Assembly: GCF_018129995.1 (NCBI RefSeq)
Contig: NZ_JAFCKS010000002.1
Span: 62,001-126,000, forward strand
DNA: 64,000 nt
Direction: 5' to 3'
Source of the DNA: Bradyrhizobium sp. SZCCT0153
Lineage (GTDB): Bacteria; Pseudomonadota; Alphaproteobacteria; Rhizobiales; Xanthobacteraceae
Each line of letters opens with the position of its first letter. Within the stretch, counting starts at the first letter, position 1. Positions 1 to 8,192 of this stretch are shown here, piece by piece. The notes under the pieces are model-generated. The model made no database searches. It was given only the letters and a program-made list of their open reading frames with translations, and was not told the DNA's origin. The translations under genes and the position numbers were made by a program.

Positions 1-2
1 GC

Positions 3-440
3 GACAAGGCGGGGCTTCCCTACGTGTCGAGCCCACTCGGCCGTGCGCGCATGACCATGGAGCTCGCCCGCGGCAAGCTCGAGCTGCCGGTGGCCGGCTA
101 CGCGCTCGATGATCGCCTGCGCGAGATCGGCTACGGCACCTGGGAAGGGCTCACTCTGGCCGAGAGCGAGGCCTCCGATCCCGATGTCTACGCCCGGCGC
201 CTCGCCGACAAATGGACAGTGGGTCCCGCGGGCGGGGAGACCTACGCTGATGTGCAGGTCCGCGTCCGCGCCTGGTACGACCAGCTCCGGACCGACACCG
301 TCGCCGTCGCCCATGGCGGCACCTGCCGGGCCCTGATGGTCTCGCTCGGCCTGGAGACGCCGGCGAGCGCCGCCGAGCTCTATATCGAGCAGGGCGCCGT
401 CTACGTGTTTCGCGACGGACGGCTGGAGAAGTATAGTTAA
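3..440 (+). CDS. Histidine phosphatase family protein (5' end missing)
   Basis: This is the C-terminal part of a phosphoglycerate-mutase-like histidine phosphatase; the open frame enters from the window edge, so the RHG motif with the phosphorylated His lies upstream. Visible family features are VSSPLGRAR just inside the edge, the acidic segment YGTWEGLT, and AHGGTCRAL, which holds the second catalytic His near the C terminus. Such enzymes act on phosphorylated sugars, nucleotides or cobalamin precursors; the substrate cannot be told from this fragment. A GTG at 24 is in frame but falls inside the conserved SSPLGRAR segment and is not a true start. A 6-bp GC hairpin (CCGCCG/CGGCGG) follows the stop, without a clear T tract. 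aroC follows 86 bp downstream in the same direction. Confidence 0.85.
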   Translation, partial: DKAGLPYVSSPLGRARMTMELARGKLELPVAGYALDDRLREIGYGTWEGLTLAESEASDPDVYARRLADKWTVGPAGGETYADVQVRVRAWYDQLRTDTVAVAHGGTCRALMVSLGLETPASAAELYIEQGAVYVFRDGRLEKYS

Positions 441-526
441 GGCGGGCCGCCGCCGTCCGGAGCGGCGGGTTTGACCCCCGGCCCCCCGCGCGTTACCACA
501 CGCCGGAACCGAGCCAGCGAGCAGCG

Positions 527-1615
527 ATGTCCTTCAACACCTTCGGTCACATGTTCCGCGTCACCACCTTCGGCGAGAGCCACGGGGTGGCGATCGGCTG
601 CGTGGTCGACGGCTGTCCGCCGATGATCCCGCTGACTGAAGCCGACATCCAGGGCGATCTCGATCGCCGCCGGCCCGGCCAGTCGCGCTTCACCACCCAG
701 CGCCAGGAGCCGGACCAGGTCAAAATCCTGTCCGGCGTGATGGCGCATCCGGAGACAGGCGTGCAGGTGACGACAGGCACGCCGATCGGGCTCCTGATCG
801 AGAACACCGACCAGCGCTCGAAGGACTATTCCGAGATCAAGGACAAGTTTCGCCCGGGTCATGCCGACTTCACCTATGAGGCCAAATACGGCCTGCGCGA
901 TTATCGCGGCGGCGGCCGCTCCTCCGCGCGCGAGACCGCGACGCGCGTCGCCGCCGGTGCGATCGCGCGAAAGGTGCTGCCCGATGTAAAGGTACGCGGT
1001 GCGCTGGTGCAGATGGGCCCGCACAAGATCGATCGCGACAAATGGGACTGGGACGAGATTGCGAAAAATCCGTTCTTCTGTCCGGACAAGGACAAGGCCG
1101 CCTTCTTCGAGACCTATCTCGACGGTATCCGCAAGAGCGGCTCCTCGATCGGCGCGGTGCTCGAGATCGTCGCCGACGGCGTGCCGGCAGGACTGGGCGC
1201 GCCGATCTACGCCAAGCTCGACGCCGAGCTTGCATCCGCAATGATGAGCATCAATGCGGTGAAGGGCGTCGAGATCGGTGCCGGCTTCGGCGCGGCCGAG
1301 CTCACCGGCGAGGAGAACGCCGACGAGATGCGTACCGGCAATGACGGCACGCGCTTTCTGTCCAACCATGCCGGCGGCGTGCTGGGCGGCATCTCCACCG
1401 GGCAGCCGGTGGTGGTGCGCTTCGCGGTGAAGCCGACCTCGTCGATCCTGCAGCCGCGTCTGACGGTGGATCGCAAGGGCGCCGACACCGAGATATTCAC
1501 CAAAGGCCGCCACGACCCCTGCGTCGGCATCCGCGCCGTTCCCGTCGGCGAAGCCATGATGGCCTGCGTGCTGGCCGATCACTTCCTGCGCGACCGCGGG
1601 CAGGTTGGGCGGTAG
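527..1615 (+). CDS. aroC: Chorismate synthase
   Basis: Chorismate synthase converts 5-enolpyruvylshikimate 3-phosphate to chorismate, the last step of the shikimate pathway, using reduced FMN in the cytoplasm. The 362-residue length is normal for the family. All three signatures are visible: FGESHG near residue 18, [13 protein letters not shown] around residue 128, and [17 protein letters not shown] near residue 330. The ATG at 527 puts the conserved [12 protein letters not shown] at the N terminus; the Shine-Dalgarno sequence in front of it is weak. No partner aro gene is adjacent, so it appears to be a single transcription unit. Confidence 0.98.
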   Translation: MSFNTFGHMFRVTTFGESHGVAIGCVVDGCPPMIPLTEADIQGDLDRRRPGQSRFTTQRQEPDQVKILSGVMAHPETGVQVTTGTPIGLLIENTDQRSKDYSEIKDKFRPGHADFTYEAKYGLRDYRGGGRSSARETATRVAAGAIARKVLPDVKVRGALVQMGPHKIDRDKWDWDEIAKNPFFCPDKDKAAFFETYLDGIRKSGSSIGAVLEIVADGVPAGLGAPIYAKLDAELASAMMSINAVKGVEIGAGFGAAELTGEENADEMRTGNDGTRFLSNHAGGVLGGISTGQPVVVRFAVKPTSSILQPRLTVDRKGADTEIFTKGRHDPCVGIRAVPVGEAMMACVLADHFLRDRGQVGR

Positions 1616-1694
1616 GGCAGGGCGAGCGGTCGTGTCGCGGTACTAGCCCACCGCGCAGCTTGACGATCCCACAACTTCGTCCGCAAATGCGGAC

Positions 1695-2885
1695 ATGCAA
1701 AACTCCGAGATCCAGCGCATCACCAACTGGCTGATCGACGGCGCGAGGTCGTCGGGGACACCCTCCGAGATGATCGCCGAGGTCTGCGAGCATCTGGTCG
1801 CGGCCGGCCTCCCGCTGTGGCGGTTCGGCATCTTCATCCGCACGCTGCATCCGGAAATCTTCGGCCGCAATTTCGTCTGGCGGGAGGGGCAGAAGGTCGA
1901 GATCGGCACCGTCGATTTCGAGATCCTCGAGACGCCTGAATTCGCACGCAGCCCGCTGCGGATCGTGTTCGAGGAGGGACTGGAGGTCCGGGGGCGGATG
2001 GACGATCCGGACAGCAAGCGGTTTCCGTTCCTCGACGACATGCGCGCCGAAGGCGTGACCGACTATTTCGCGGTGCCGATGCCCTATCTCGACGGCTCGA
2101 TCCACGCGACGAGCTGGGTCACGCGGCGTCCCGGCGGTTTCAGCGAAGACGACATCGCGGCGATCCGGACCCTCGTGGCGCCGCTCGCGCGCGTCAGCGA
2201 GATCATCAGCCTGCGCCGCACCGCCGAGATGCTGCTCGACACCTATGTCGGCAACCGCGCCGGCGCGCGCATCCTCGGCGGCCAGATCCGCCGCGGCCAC
2301 AACGACACCATGCAGGCGGCGATCTGGCTCTCCGACCTGCGCGGCTTCACCGCGTTGTCGGACCGGCTGCCGGCCGAGACCGTGGTCGAGATCCTCAACC
2401 ATTATTTCGACTGCCAGGTCACCGCGATCCGGGGCCATGGCGGCGAGGTGCTGAAATTCATGGGCGACGGCCTGCTCGCGGTGTTCCCGATCGACGAGTA
2501 TGTCGGCGACGCCGCCCATGTCTGCTCGCGCGTGCTGGAGGCGGCGCGGGAGTCCCGCGCCAGCGTCGAGGCGCTCGCCTATCCCGTCGGCGACGTCGTC
2601 GAGCGCTTCCGCTTCGGCGTCGCGCTCCACGTCGGCAACATCCTCTACGGCAATATCGGCGGCGGCAATCGCCTCGATTTCACCTGCATCGGTCCTGCGG
2701 TCAATCTCGCGGCAAGGCTGGAGAAGATCGCAGGCCGGACGGGACGGACCGTCGTGGCGTCCGAGGGCTTTGCCAGCGTCTGCAACGGCGGCTGGCGCGA
2801 GCTCGGCGAATTCCCGATCGCGGGCTTTTCCAAGGCGCAGCGCGTCTACGGACTGGCGGAGGAAACGCCGGTGGTGATGGCCTGA
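1695..2885 (+). CDS. Class III adenylate/guanylate cyclase
   Basis: This 396-residue cytoplasmic protein ends in a class III nucleotidyl cyclase domain that would make cAMP from ATP. Residues 1-190 form an N-terminal regulatory region without a recognisable membrane segment. The catalytic domain starts near residue 205 with WLSDLRGFTALSD (first metal-binding Asp), continues with KFMGDGLLAVFP (second metal-binding Asp), and ends with IGPAVNLAARLE, which carries the Asn/Arg pair that stabilises the transition state. Rhizobia hold many such paralogues with different sensor domains, so the signal sensed here is unknown. It stands alone, 79 bp after aroC and convergent with the kinase gene on the other strand. 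Confidence 0.93.
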   Translation: MQNSEIQRITNWLIDGARSSGTPSEMIAEVCEHLVAAGLPLWRFGIFIRTLHPEIFGRNFVWREGQKVEIGTVDFEILETPEFARSPLRIVFEEGLEVRGRMDDPDSKRFPFLDDMRAEGVTDYFAVPMPYLDGSIHATSWVTRRPGGFSEDDIAAIRTLVAPLARVSEIISLRRTAEMLLDTYVGNRAGARILGGQIRRGHNDTMQAAIWLSDLRGFTALSDRLPAETVVEILNHYFDCQVTAIRGHGGEVLKFMGDGLLAVFPIDEYVGDAAHVCSRVLEAARESRASVEALAYPVGDVVERFRFGVALHVGNILYGNIGGGNRLDFTCIGPAVNLAARLEKIAGRTGRTVVASEGFASVCNGGWRELGEFPIAGFSKAQRVYGLAEETPVVMA

Positions 2886-2930
2886 GGTAGTCCCCGGAAG
2901 TCGGCCGCCGCCAAACCGGTCGGCAGAATT

Positions 2931-4100
2931 TCAGGTGCCACTCGCCATCACCGACCTCAGCGGTACATCCAACTGATAGACAAATCCGGACGCTTCATAG
3001 GCGAGGCGCACCTGCCCGTTCAGTTGCTGGCCGAGTGACTCGATCATCCGGGTGCCGTAGCTCCGCCGGGTCGGCGGCGTCACTGCGGGTCCGCCGCTTT
3101 CGCTCCACTTCAGCCGCAGCCTCTGCTCGATCTCGTCTACGGTCCATGCGATCTCGACATGGCCGGAGGAATTGGACAGTGCGCCGAATTTCGTCGTGTT
3201 GGTGCAGAGCTCGTTGAATGTCATCGCGAGCGCTATCACGGCACCGGATGTGATCCTGAGGTCCGGTCCATTGAAATGGAATCGTCTGCCCCCCTGAACG
3301 TCAAAGGGATCGGTGGCGCCGCTCAGGGTATGGGTGAGGCTCGCATTTGCCCAGCTGACCTGGATCAACAGGTCGTGGGCACGCCCCAACGCCAGCAAGC
3401 GGCCGTCCATGGCCTTTTGCCCCTGCTCCAGATTGATTGCGGCCCGGAAGCTCTGGGCTGCGATTGCGCTCACCGTCGCAAGCGTATTCTTGATGCGATG
3501 ATGCAGTTCTCCGAGAATGAGCTTTTGCAGCTTGTCGGCAGCCTCGCGCTCCTGGGCTTCGATGCCCGCTTGAGCGAGCAGCAGCTTGGCGTCGGTGTCG
3601 GCCTGTTCCAGCAAGAGGCGGAGATTGTCGTTTTCCGCGACCAGAATCGATTCCTGCGGCGATCGAACCACCTCGAGGTCTTCCCCGGAGGCCGTGGTTG
3701 CGCTCGGGACGATCTTCAACGCGCCCGCCCCGATCATTCCCTGCAACTGAGAGATCATTTCTTCGACAGCGAGCGGCTTGCGAAAGAAGCGGCTGTCTGC
3801 CGGCGCTTCGGCTTCAGACGGCTTTACCTGGCCGGACACCAGCACGATCTTGATGGCAGGCCAGCGATCGTGCACCGCGTGGGCCAGCTTCAGGCCGTCC
3901 ATGCTGCCGGGCATTTGGATGTCGCTGAACAGAAGCGAGATGTCCGATCGCGACTCGAGGATCGCGATTGCTTCGTCGGCGTTGACGGCCTCCACGGGGT
4001 GGAATCCTGCATCCTCCACGATATCGACCGCGCGCATGCGCAGTATCATCTCGTCTTCGACGACGAGAACGTTCGGCGAGGACGTTGGAATCGTTGACAT
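2931..4100 (-). CDS. Receiver domain / HWE-type histidine kinase hybrid
   Basis: This 389-residue soluble signalling protein joins an N-terminal receiver (residues 9-125; acidic pocket VVEDE, phospho-acceptor D60 in FSDIQMPG, Lys in FRKPL) to a C-terminal kinase. The phospho-His box is ELHHRIKNTLATV at about residue 200, followed by FNELCTNTTKFGALS (N box) and SYGTRMIESLGQQL. These features fit the HWE/HisKA_2 families common in rhizobia rather than classical HisKA. A coiled-coil-like linker, rich in Glu, Ala and Leu, joins the domains. The start at 4100 is preferred over 4151 because an AGGAAAG box lies 10 nt upstream. No partner regulator is adjacent; its output is unknown. Confidence 0.9.
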   Translation of the reverse strand: MSTIPTSSPNVLVVEDEMILRMRAVDIVEDAGFHPVEAVNADEAIAILESRSDISLLFSDIQMPGSMDGLKLAHAVHDRWPAIKIVLVSGQVKPSEAEAPADSRFFRKPLAVEEMISQLQGMIGAGALKIVPSATTASGEDLEVVRSPQESILVAENDNLRLLLEQADTDAKLLLAQAGIEAQEREAADKLQKLILGELHHRIKNTLATVSAIAAQSFRAAINLEQGQKAMDGRLLALGRAHDLLIQVSWANASLTHTLSGATDPFDVQGGRRFHFNGPDLRITSGAVIALAMTFNELCTNTTKFGALSNSSGHVEIAWTVDEIEQRLRLKWSESGGPAVTPPTRRSYGTRMIESLGQQLNGQVRLAYEASGFVYQLDVPLRSVMASGT

Positions 4101-4159
4101 CTGTGCACCACTTTCCTGCATCGGCCGACAAGCCCGGTCGGCGCCTTGCAATTGTTGGT

Positions 4160-4411
4160 CTAGCGGCGCGCAGTCACCAAACGAGCGTCATGAACTCTGA
4201 CATCCGACCCACTTCTGCGCAGGCACGATGCTTTGAAGTCCGGCCAGACTTGGCCGGAGCAATTCCGGACAACAGGATGGATTGCGAGCCGATCCGCTTT
4301 TGCCAGAGCGACTGTCTCGCGCGCCTTCACTTCGGGAGCAAAGCCGGGCAACACAATCACGGACGCTCCGAGGAGGAAGAACATCGCGAACGCGATAAGA
4401 GATTTCATCAT
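4160..4411 (-). CDS. Small secreted protein with two cysteines, unknown function
   Basis: The product is 83 residues long and starts with a clear signal peptide (MMKSLIAFAMFFLLGASVIVL, then Pro-Gly). The mature part has two Cys (VVRNCSGQVWPDF and SCLRRSG) about 15 residues apart that could form a disulfide, and a basic C terminus (ARLVTARR). Proteins of this shape are common in Bradyrhizobium-type genomes as uncharacterised periplasmic proteins. It is divergent from nothing and upstream of the kinase gene on the same strand, 59 bp apart. The function is unknown; the gene call rests on the signal peptide and its family-like layout. Confidence 0.65.
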   Translation of the reverse strand: MMKSLIAFAMFFLLGASVIVLPGFAPEVKARETVALAKADRLAIHPVVRNCSGQVWPDFKASCLRRSGSDVRVHDARLVTARR

Positions 4412-4593
4412 TCGGGGGCCGCTTTGGCTGTTGTCTGCCCCCGCTTCGTTTGGGGAGTGCTGCTACAACGGCCAAACCGAAATATCGTTCATTATATGCA
4501 ACTTATATTCGAGGTCGCATCTGTCGGCGGATGCCGACCGTGGCCGGTGGTCGCTCGACATGAAGAGACCGCCGTCCAGGGTTGGCTTTGCCG

Positions 4594-4788
4594 CTACCTT
4601 GGCACTTTCGGGCGAGGCGGGCTGATCCAGTTATGAATGTGCGAGGCGGTTTCGCTCAACTGCGCTGCCTTGAGAAGCGCTTCGCGCTGGGCTCCGGGTG
4701 GCGCGATCTCTGCGCGGCGGCGGGCTTCGTCTGCCAATTGGGCAAGACGATCGCTGAGCGGGATGCTTGTCTTGGTGGTGTTTCGCAC
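4594..4788 (-). CDS. Small helical cytoplasmic protein, unknown function
   Basis: This 64-residue protein starts at GTG (4788) with GGAG positioned upstream. It is highly charged and predicted helical (SDRLAQLADEARRRAEIAP, then QREALLKAAQLSETASHIHNW). It resembles the short rhizobial proteins with a DRLAQLADEAR core followed by ALLKKARQAETAS; I recognise the pattern from general knowledge, not from a search. No catalytic motif, membrane segment or signal peptide is present. The function is unknown. Confidence 0.6.
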   Translation of the reverse strand: MRNTTKTSIPLSDRLAQLADEARRRAEIAPPGAQREALLKAAQLSETASHIHNWISPPRPKVPR

Positions 4789-4939
4789 GGGAGCTCCGCA
4801 TGTGGGCGGGAGCGCGAGAATCTCTCAGTCACCGTTGGAGGCCGGGATGAGCCGGTGATGGCTCACCATGCGCTTCCTGGCGGCCAATAGATACCTTATT
4901 CGGCGGGCAAATCGGGCTGGAAACGAAAGACGGCGCGCC

Positions 4940-5245
4940 TCATTCCTCCGGCTCCGTCGTGAACAACAGCGGATAGCCCTTGGCCCGGCCGGCGTCGGTG
5001 GCGCGGGTCGCCTTGGTCTCGGCGACGTCCCTGGTGAACACGGCGACCACGCAGGCGCCCAGCTTGTGCGCGGTGATCATGACCTTGTAGGCCTGATCCT
5101 CGGTCATGCGGAATTCGGCCTTCAGGATCATGGTGACGAATTCACGCGGCGTGAAATCGTCGTTGATCAGGATGACCTTGTGCAGCTTCGGCCGCTCGAC
5201 CTTGGTCTTGGTCTTGGTTTTCGGCTTGGTGACGGTGTCGTTCAT
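4940..5245 (-). CDS. clpS: ATP-dependent Clp protease adaptor ClpS
   Basis: ClpS binds the N domain of ClpA and delivers N-degron substrates to ClpAP. The 101-residue protein has a Lys/Thr-rich N-terminal tail followed by the core KVILINDDFTPREFVTMIL, which carries the Asn-Asp-Asp residues that contact the substrate N terminus, and VMITAHKLGACVVAVFTRDVAE. The start at 5245 is chosen for a strong AGGAGGCGG box just upstream, rather than the longer open frame to 5311. Many alphaproteobacteria have two ClpS paralogues; the basic tail and absence of clpA nearby fit the second type. It lies 43 bp downstream of the fluoride operon on the same strand and could receive read-through. Confidence 0.93.
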   Translation of the reverse strand: MNDTVTKPKTKTKTKVERPKLHKVILINDDFTPREFVTMILKAEFRMTEDQAYKVMITAHKLGACVVAVFTRDVAETKATRATDAGRAKGYPLLFTTEPEE

Positions 5246-5288
5246 TCCGCCTCCTGGACACGGCGGGCTGGGGGTTCGGCCGGAGCGC

Positions 5289-5630
5289 TCAGCCTCCGGC
5301 CTTCTCACCATATTGCAGGACCTGCACCTTCTCCAAGGTGATCAGCCCGCTCGACATCATGCCGTCCAGGATGGGCAGGAATGCGTTGATGTTGTCCTCA
5401 CTGTCGACGATCTCGATCAGCAGCGGCAGGTCTTCTGACAGCCGCAGGATCTTCGATGTGTGCAGCCGGCTCGACTTGCCAAACCCCATCGGTCCGCGCA
5501 GCACGGTGGCGCCTGCCAGATGCCGCTCGCGTGCCGTCATCACGATGGCTTCATAGAGCGGCTTGCCGTCGAAATGGTCGCTCTCGCCGATGAAGATCCG
5601 GAGCGAGACAGCCTGATTGGGGATTTGCAT
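5289..5630 (-). CDS. DUF190 domain protein of the fluoride operon
   Basis: The 113-residue soluble protein belongs to the DUF190 family, which has a PII-like fold and is often encoded beside or fused to CrcB. Characteristic segments are LRIFIGESDHFDGKPLYEAI, ATVLRGPMGFGKSSRLHT and the acidic LPLLIEIVDSEDNINAFLP. The start at 5630 has AAAAGGAGC upstream. It begins 2 bp after the stop of the preceding crcB, so it is translated from the riboswitch-controlled transcript. By analogy to PII proteins it could regulate channel activity or gene expression during fluoride stress, but that is inference; no biochemical role is assured. Confidence 0.9.
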   Translation of the reverse strand: MQIPNQAVSLRIFIGESDHFDGKPLYEAIVMTARERHLAGATVLRGPMGFGKSSRLHTSKILRLSEDLPLLIEIVDSEDNINAFLPILDGMMSSGLITLEKVQVLQYGEKAGG

Positions 5631-5632
5631 GG

Positions 5633-6061
5633 TCAGCTCCTTTTCAAGCGGTTGTAGCGGCTTGCCATCATATGGCCTGCCCACACCGATACCAGCCAGC
5701 AGACGACCGACGCCGCGATATAGGCCAGCGCCGTGTATTTCAGGCCGCCATGGAGCAGGCGGAAGGTCTCCAGGCTGAAGGTCGAGAAGGTGGTGTAGCC
5801 GCCGCAGAAGCCGGTCATCACGAACTGCCGGTGCCCGGGACTTGCCAGCACACGGCCGTCGGGACCGGTCAGCGCCGCATAGAAGCCGATGATCAGCGAT
5901 CCAGTGGCGTTGATGAAGAGCGTCGCGAAGGGAAAGCCCGGACCGGTATCGAGCGCGAGCCCGACCAGATAGCGCGTCAGCCCGCCGGCGATGCTGCCGG
6001 CTGCAACCCAGGCATAGAGCGTCGCGCTGTGCCAGCGCTCGGCGGAGGAGGGAGCGTTCAT
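5633..6061 (-). CDS. crcB: Fluoride ion channel CrcB (second copy in operon)
   Basis: This 142-residue Fluc/CrcB protein has four predicted membrane segments and would export fluoride through a dual-topology dimer. The family signatures are GGLTRYLVG in the first helix, FATLFINATGSLIIGF (the pore-lining Asn) and GFCGGYTTFSTFSLE, which holds the Phe-lining and central Na+ site region. It begins 6 bp downstream of the other crcB. Two adjacent, diverged copies are the usual sign of a heterodimeric Fluc in which each subunit has fixed, opposite topology; whether that holds here would require charge-bias or crosslinking analysis. Confidence 0.95.
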   Translation of the reverse strand: MNAPSSAERWHSATLYAWVAAGSIAGGLTRYLVGLALDTGPGFPFATLFINATGSLIIGFYAALTGPDGRVLASPGHRQFVMTGFCGGYTTFSTFSLETFRLLHGGLKYTALAYIAASVVCWLVSVWAGHMMASRYNRLKRS

Positions 6062-6067
6062 CTGCGT

Positions 6068-6457
6068 CTATCCTCCAAGGCTGTCAGCAAGGAGGAAACC
6101 GCAGCTCACAGCGGCAAGACACAGTCCGACCGAGAACACGATATTGCCGAGCGCATGCATCGGCTCGCCGTTGCGCGCCAGGGTGAGCGTCTGCAGGCTG
6201 AATGAGGACACCGTGGTGTAGCAGCCGAGGAAGCCGGTGACCGCGAACAGCCAGGGATCGGGCGCGGCGAACACCGACCCGGGGTGGGTCGCCAGCGCGC
6301 CAAAAATGCCGATCAGGAAGGCGCCGGTGACGTTGATGGTCATGGTTCCCCAAGGAAAGGTCTCGCCCATCCGCCGCGCGATCGCGCCGGAGACGAAATA
6401 GCGCGCACAGCCGCCAAGGACGCTGCCGATCGCGATCGCAATCACTCCGCTCAGCAC
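6068..6457 (-). CDS. crcB: Fluoride ion channel CrcB (first copy in operon)
   Basis: The 129-residue Fluc/CrcB channel subunit has four membrane segments. Diagnostic motifs are GGCARYFVSG in helix 1, WGTMTINVTGAFLIGIFG with the conserved pore Asn, and GFLGCYTTVSSFSLQT. It follows the MFS gene by 16 bp and precedes the second crcB by 6 bp, so all are one transcript. It probably pairs with the neighbouring CrcB to form a fluoride-specific channel that lowers cytoplasmic fluoride after HF entry. Confidence 0.95.
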   Translation of the reverse strand: MLSGVIAIAIGSVLGGCARYFVSGAIARRMGETFPWGTMTINVTGAFLIGIFGALATHPGSVFAAPDPWLFAVTGFLGCYTTVSSFSLQTLTLARNGEPMHALGNIVFSVGLCLAAVSCGFLLADSLGG

Positions 6458-6473
6458 GACGAACAGTCCTCCG

Positions 6474-7682
6474 TCATCTCATTTGCTCCGCTGCGAGCCC
6501 GTTGCCGACGGCGAAGAGTCCCACGAGCGCGACCAGTGCGAAGCCGAGCCCGGCCAGGAACGTTGCGGCCGGACCATAGGCATCCCACAGCGCGCCGGCG
6601 ATCACGCTTGCGGCCAGCAAGGCAAGGCCGGTGAACAGGTTGAAATAGCCGAACGCGGTGCCGCGCAAGCTCGGCGGTGCTGCGTCGGCGACGAGGGCCG
6701 AGAGCAGGCCTTGCGTCAATCCCATATGCAGCCCCCACAATACGACGCCGAGCGCGAGGCCCGCGAGATTGGGCAGCAGCGCAAGCGCAAGATCGGCGCC
6801 GGCGAGGAGGACAAGGCCGAGCGCGAGCAGGCCGGTGCGGTTGATCCGGTCCGAGAGCACGCCGGCCGGATAGGCCGACAGCGCGTAGACGACGTTCATC
6901 AGCACCAACACGGCCGGCACCCACATCGCGTTGAGCCCGATGTTCTGCGCGCGCAGGATCAGAAAGGCCTCGCTGAAGCGCGCCAGCGTGAAGACGATTC
7001 CAACCGCGACGACACGCCAGTACACCGATCCGAGTTGCCGCATCGCGACGGCGTTCAGCGGATTGCTCGACGGCTCCCGGCGCGGGTCCGGATCCGGCTC
7101 GCTCACCGCAAATGTGACCAGTCCGAACGACAGGAACGCTGGCAGCACTGCCACCCAGAACACGATCGTAAAATTGTCCGCCGTCCACCACATCAGGCCG
7201 ATCGCCACGAGCGGACCGACGAACGCGCCGATGGTGTCGAGCGACTGTCGCAGCCCGAAGCTCGCGCCGCGCAGGCCGATGGGTGCGATATCGGCGATCA
7301 GCGCATCGCGCGGGGCGCCGCGAATGCCCTTGCCGACGCGGTCGATGAAGCGGGCGGCAATCAGCCATCCGACGCTTGGAGCAAGCGGAAACAACGGTTT
7401 TGTCAGCGCGGCCAGCCCGTAGCCGAGCGCGGCGAGCAGCTTGCGCCGGCCGAGCCAGTCCGACAGCGCGCCGGAGAAGATCTTCGTGATCGAGGCGGTC
7501 GCCTCGGCAATGCCCTCGATGAAGCCGACGGTGAGCGTGGAGGCGCCGAGCACGGTGACCAGATAGACCGGCAGCAGCGCATGGATCATCTCGGAGGAGA
7601 TATCCATCAGCATCGAGACGAAGCCGAGCACCCAGATCCCTCTGGGCAGCCCCGCACGCGCAGCATTCGGTGTCGTCGTCAC
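6474..7682 (-). CDS. MFS transporter, first gene of the fluoride operon
   Basis: This 402-residue major facilitator protein has about twelve hydrophobic segments. The typical loop motif appears as GALSDWLGRRKLLAALGYG after helix 2, and a helix-4 RFIDRVGKGIRGAPRDALIAD segment identifies a family of drug/metabolite antiporter-like permeases. The start is taken as GTG at 7682: a longer open frame to 7772 would run through a perfect intrinsic terminator, so it cannot be the translated start. AAGGAG lies upstream. Its position as first gene under a fluoride riboswitch implies a role in fluoride or linked toxic-anion tolerance, but the substrate is not shown by the sequence. Confidence 0.9.
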   Translation of the reverse strand: MTTTPNAARAGLPRGIWVLGFVSMLMDISSEMIHALLPVYLVTVLGASTLTVGFIEGIAEATASITKIFSGALSDWLGRRKLLAALGYGLAALTKPLFPLAPSVGWLIAARFIDRVGKGIRGAPRDALIADIAPIGLRGASFGLRQSLDTIGAFVGPLVAIGLMWWTADNFTIVFWVAVLPAFLSFGLVTFAVSEPDPDPRREPSSNPLNAVAMRQLGSVYWRVVAVGIVFTLARFSEAFLILRAQNIGLNAMWVPAVLVLMNVVYALSAYPAGVLSDRINRTGLLALGLVLLAGADLALALLPNLAGLALGVVLWGLHMGLTQGLLSALVADAAPPSLRGTAFGYFNLFTGLALLAASVIAGALWDAYGPAATFLAGLGFALVALVGLFAVGNGLAAEQMR

Positions 7683-7742
7683 GCCTTGGACTTCTCCTTG
7701 ACCTTCACGTCCTGACCCTCTCCTGGCCTTCTTCCAGGCAAC

Positions 7743-7768
7743 AAAAAACCCGCCATTGGCGGGTTCGT
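7743..7768 (-). terminator. Intrinsic terminator of the fluoride riboswitch
   Basis: On the minus strand an AACCCGCC/GGCGGGTT stem with a short AATG-type loop is followed at once by a run of T residues. It lies between the fluoride aptamer and the MFS start codon, the expected place for an expression platform. Fluoride binding to the aptamer should prevent this terminator from forming and allow transcription into the resistance genes. Confidence 0.85.
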
Positions 7769-7814
7769 CCATGCTCCCGCCGAAGGCAGAGGCCCAAAAG
7801 ATTGCCTCTCCTCA

Positions 7815-7881
7815 AGCAGGAGTCATCAGCCCATTACAGCCGGAGGCCGCCGGGCGGTTGTCGGGGGACTCCATCCCCATC
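7815..7881 (-). promoter_or_regulatory. Fluoride riboswitch (crcB motif)
   Basis: Read on the minus strand, the segment contains the crcB-motif hallmarks in order: GGGGATGGAGTCCCCC forming the first stem with its ATGG loop, then ACAACCGCC, a variable GC stem, and the invariant GCTGATGACTCCTG that forms the pseudoknot and closing helix. The order and spacing match the fluoride aptamer class known upstream of crcB and related genes. An intrinsic terminator follows about 50 bp downstream and the MFS-crcB-crcB-DUF190 genes come next, so the aptamer very probably works as an ON switch. Confidence 0.93.
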
Positions 7882-7893
7882 TGTGCGGCCAGC

Positions 7894-8192
7894 CTAGCAT
7901 GGAAATCGCGCCGGACAAGTGGGCGGGACGCTCTGTCCCAATGGCTCGTCATTCCGGGAGCGCCACTCGAGCCGCGGCACGGCGGGGCCGGACGGGCGCG
8001 TGTGTTCCAGCGGCGCAAGCGCGGCAACATGACGGCAGCTTTGCGTAAAGCGCGCCAGTCCCGACTCGCAAATCCTGTCTCGCAAGATTCTCAGCCCGCA
8101 AAGCTTAACTGGAATGTGAAGCGCAAGCGATCTTCGCACTTTGCGGCAAGGAGATTGCATGTCACCATCGCGTCATACGACGGGAGGCTGCG
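7894..8192. other. Intergenic gap between divergent fluoride operon and DUF1194 gene
   Basis: This gap of about 300 bp separates the riboswitch from the plus-strand DUF1194 gene and must hold two divergent promoters. A segment around 7947 (CGTCATTCCGGGAGCGCCA) resembles dispersed repeats of Bradyrhizobium-type genomes. I see no protein gene; overlapping open frames lack ribosome sites and family features. Confidence 0.5.

Noticed and set aside
7683..7772. N-terminal extension of the MFS gene
   Set aside because: It would need translation through the intrinsic terminator of the fluoride riboswitch and has no hydrophobic or family sequence.
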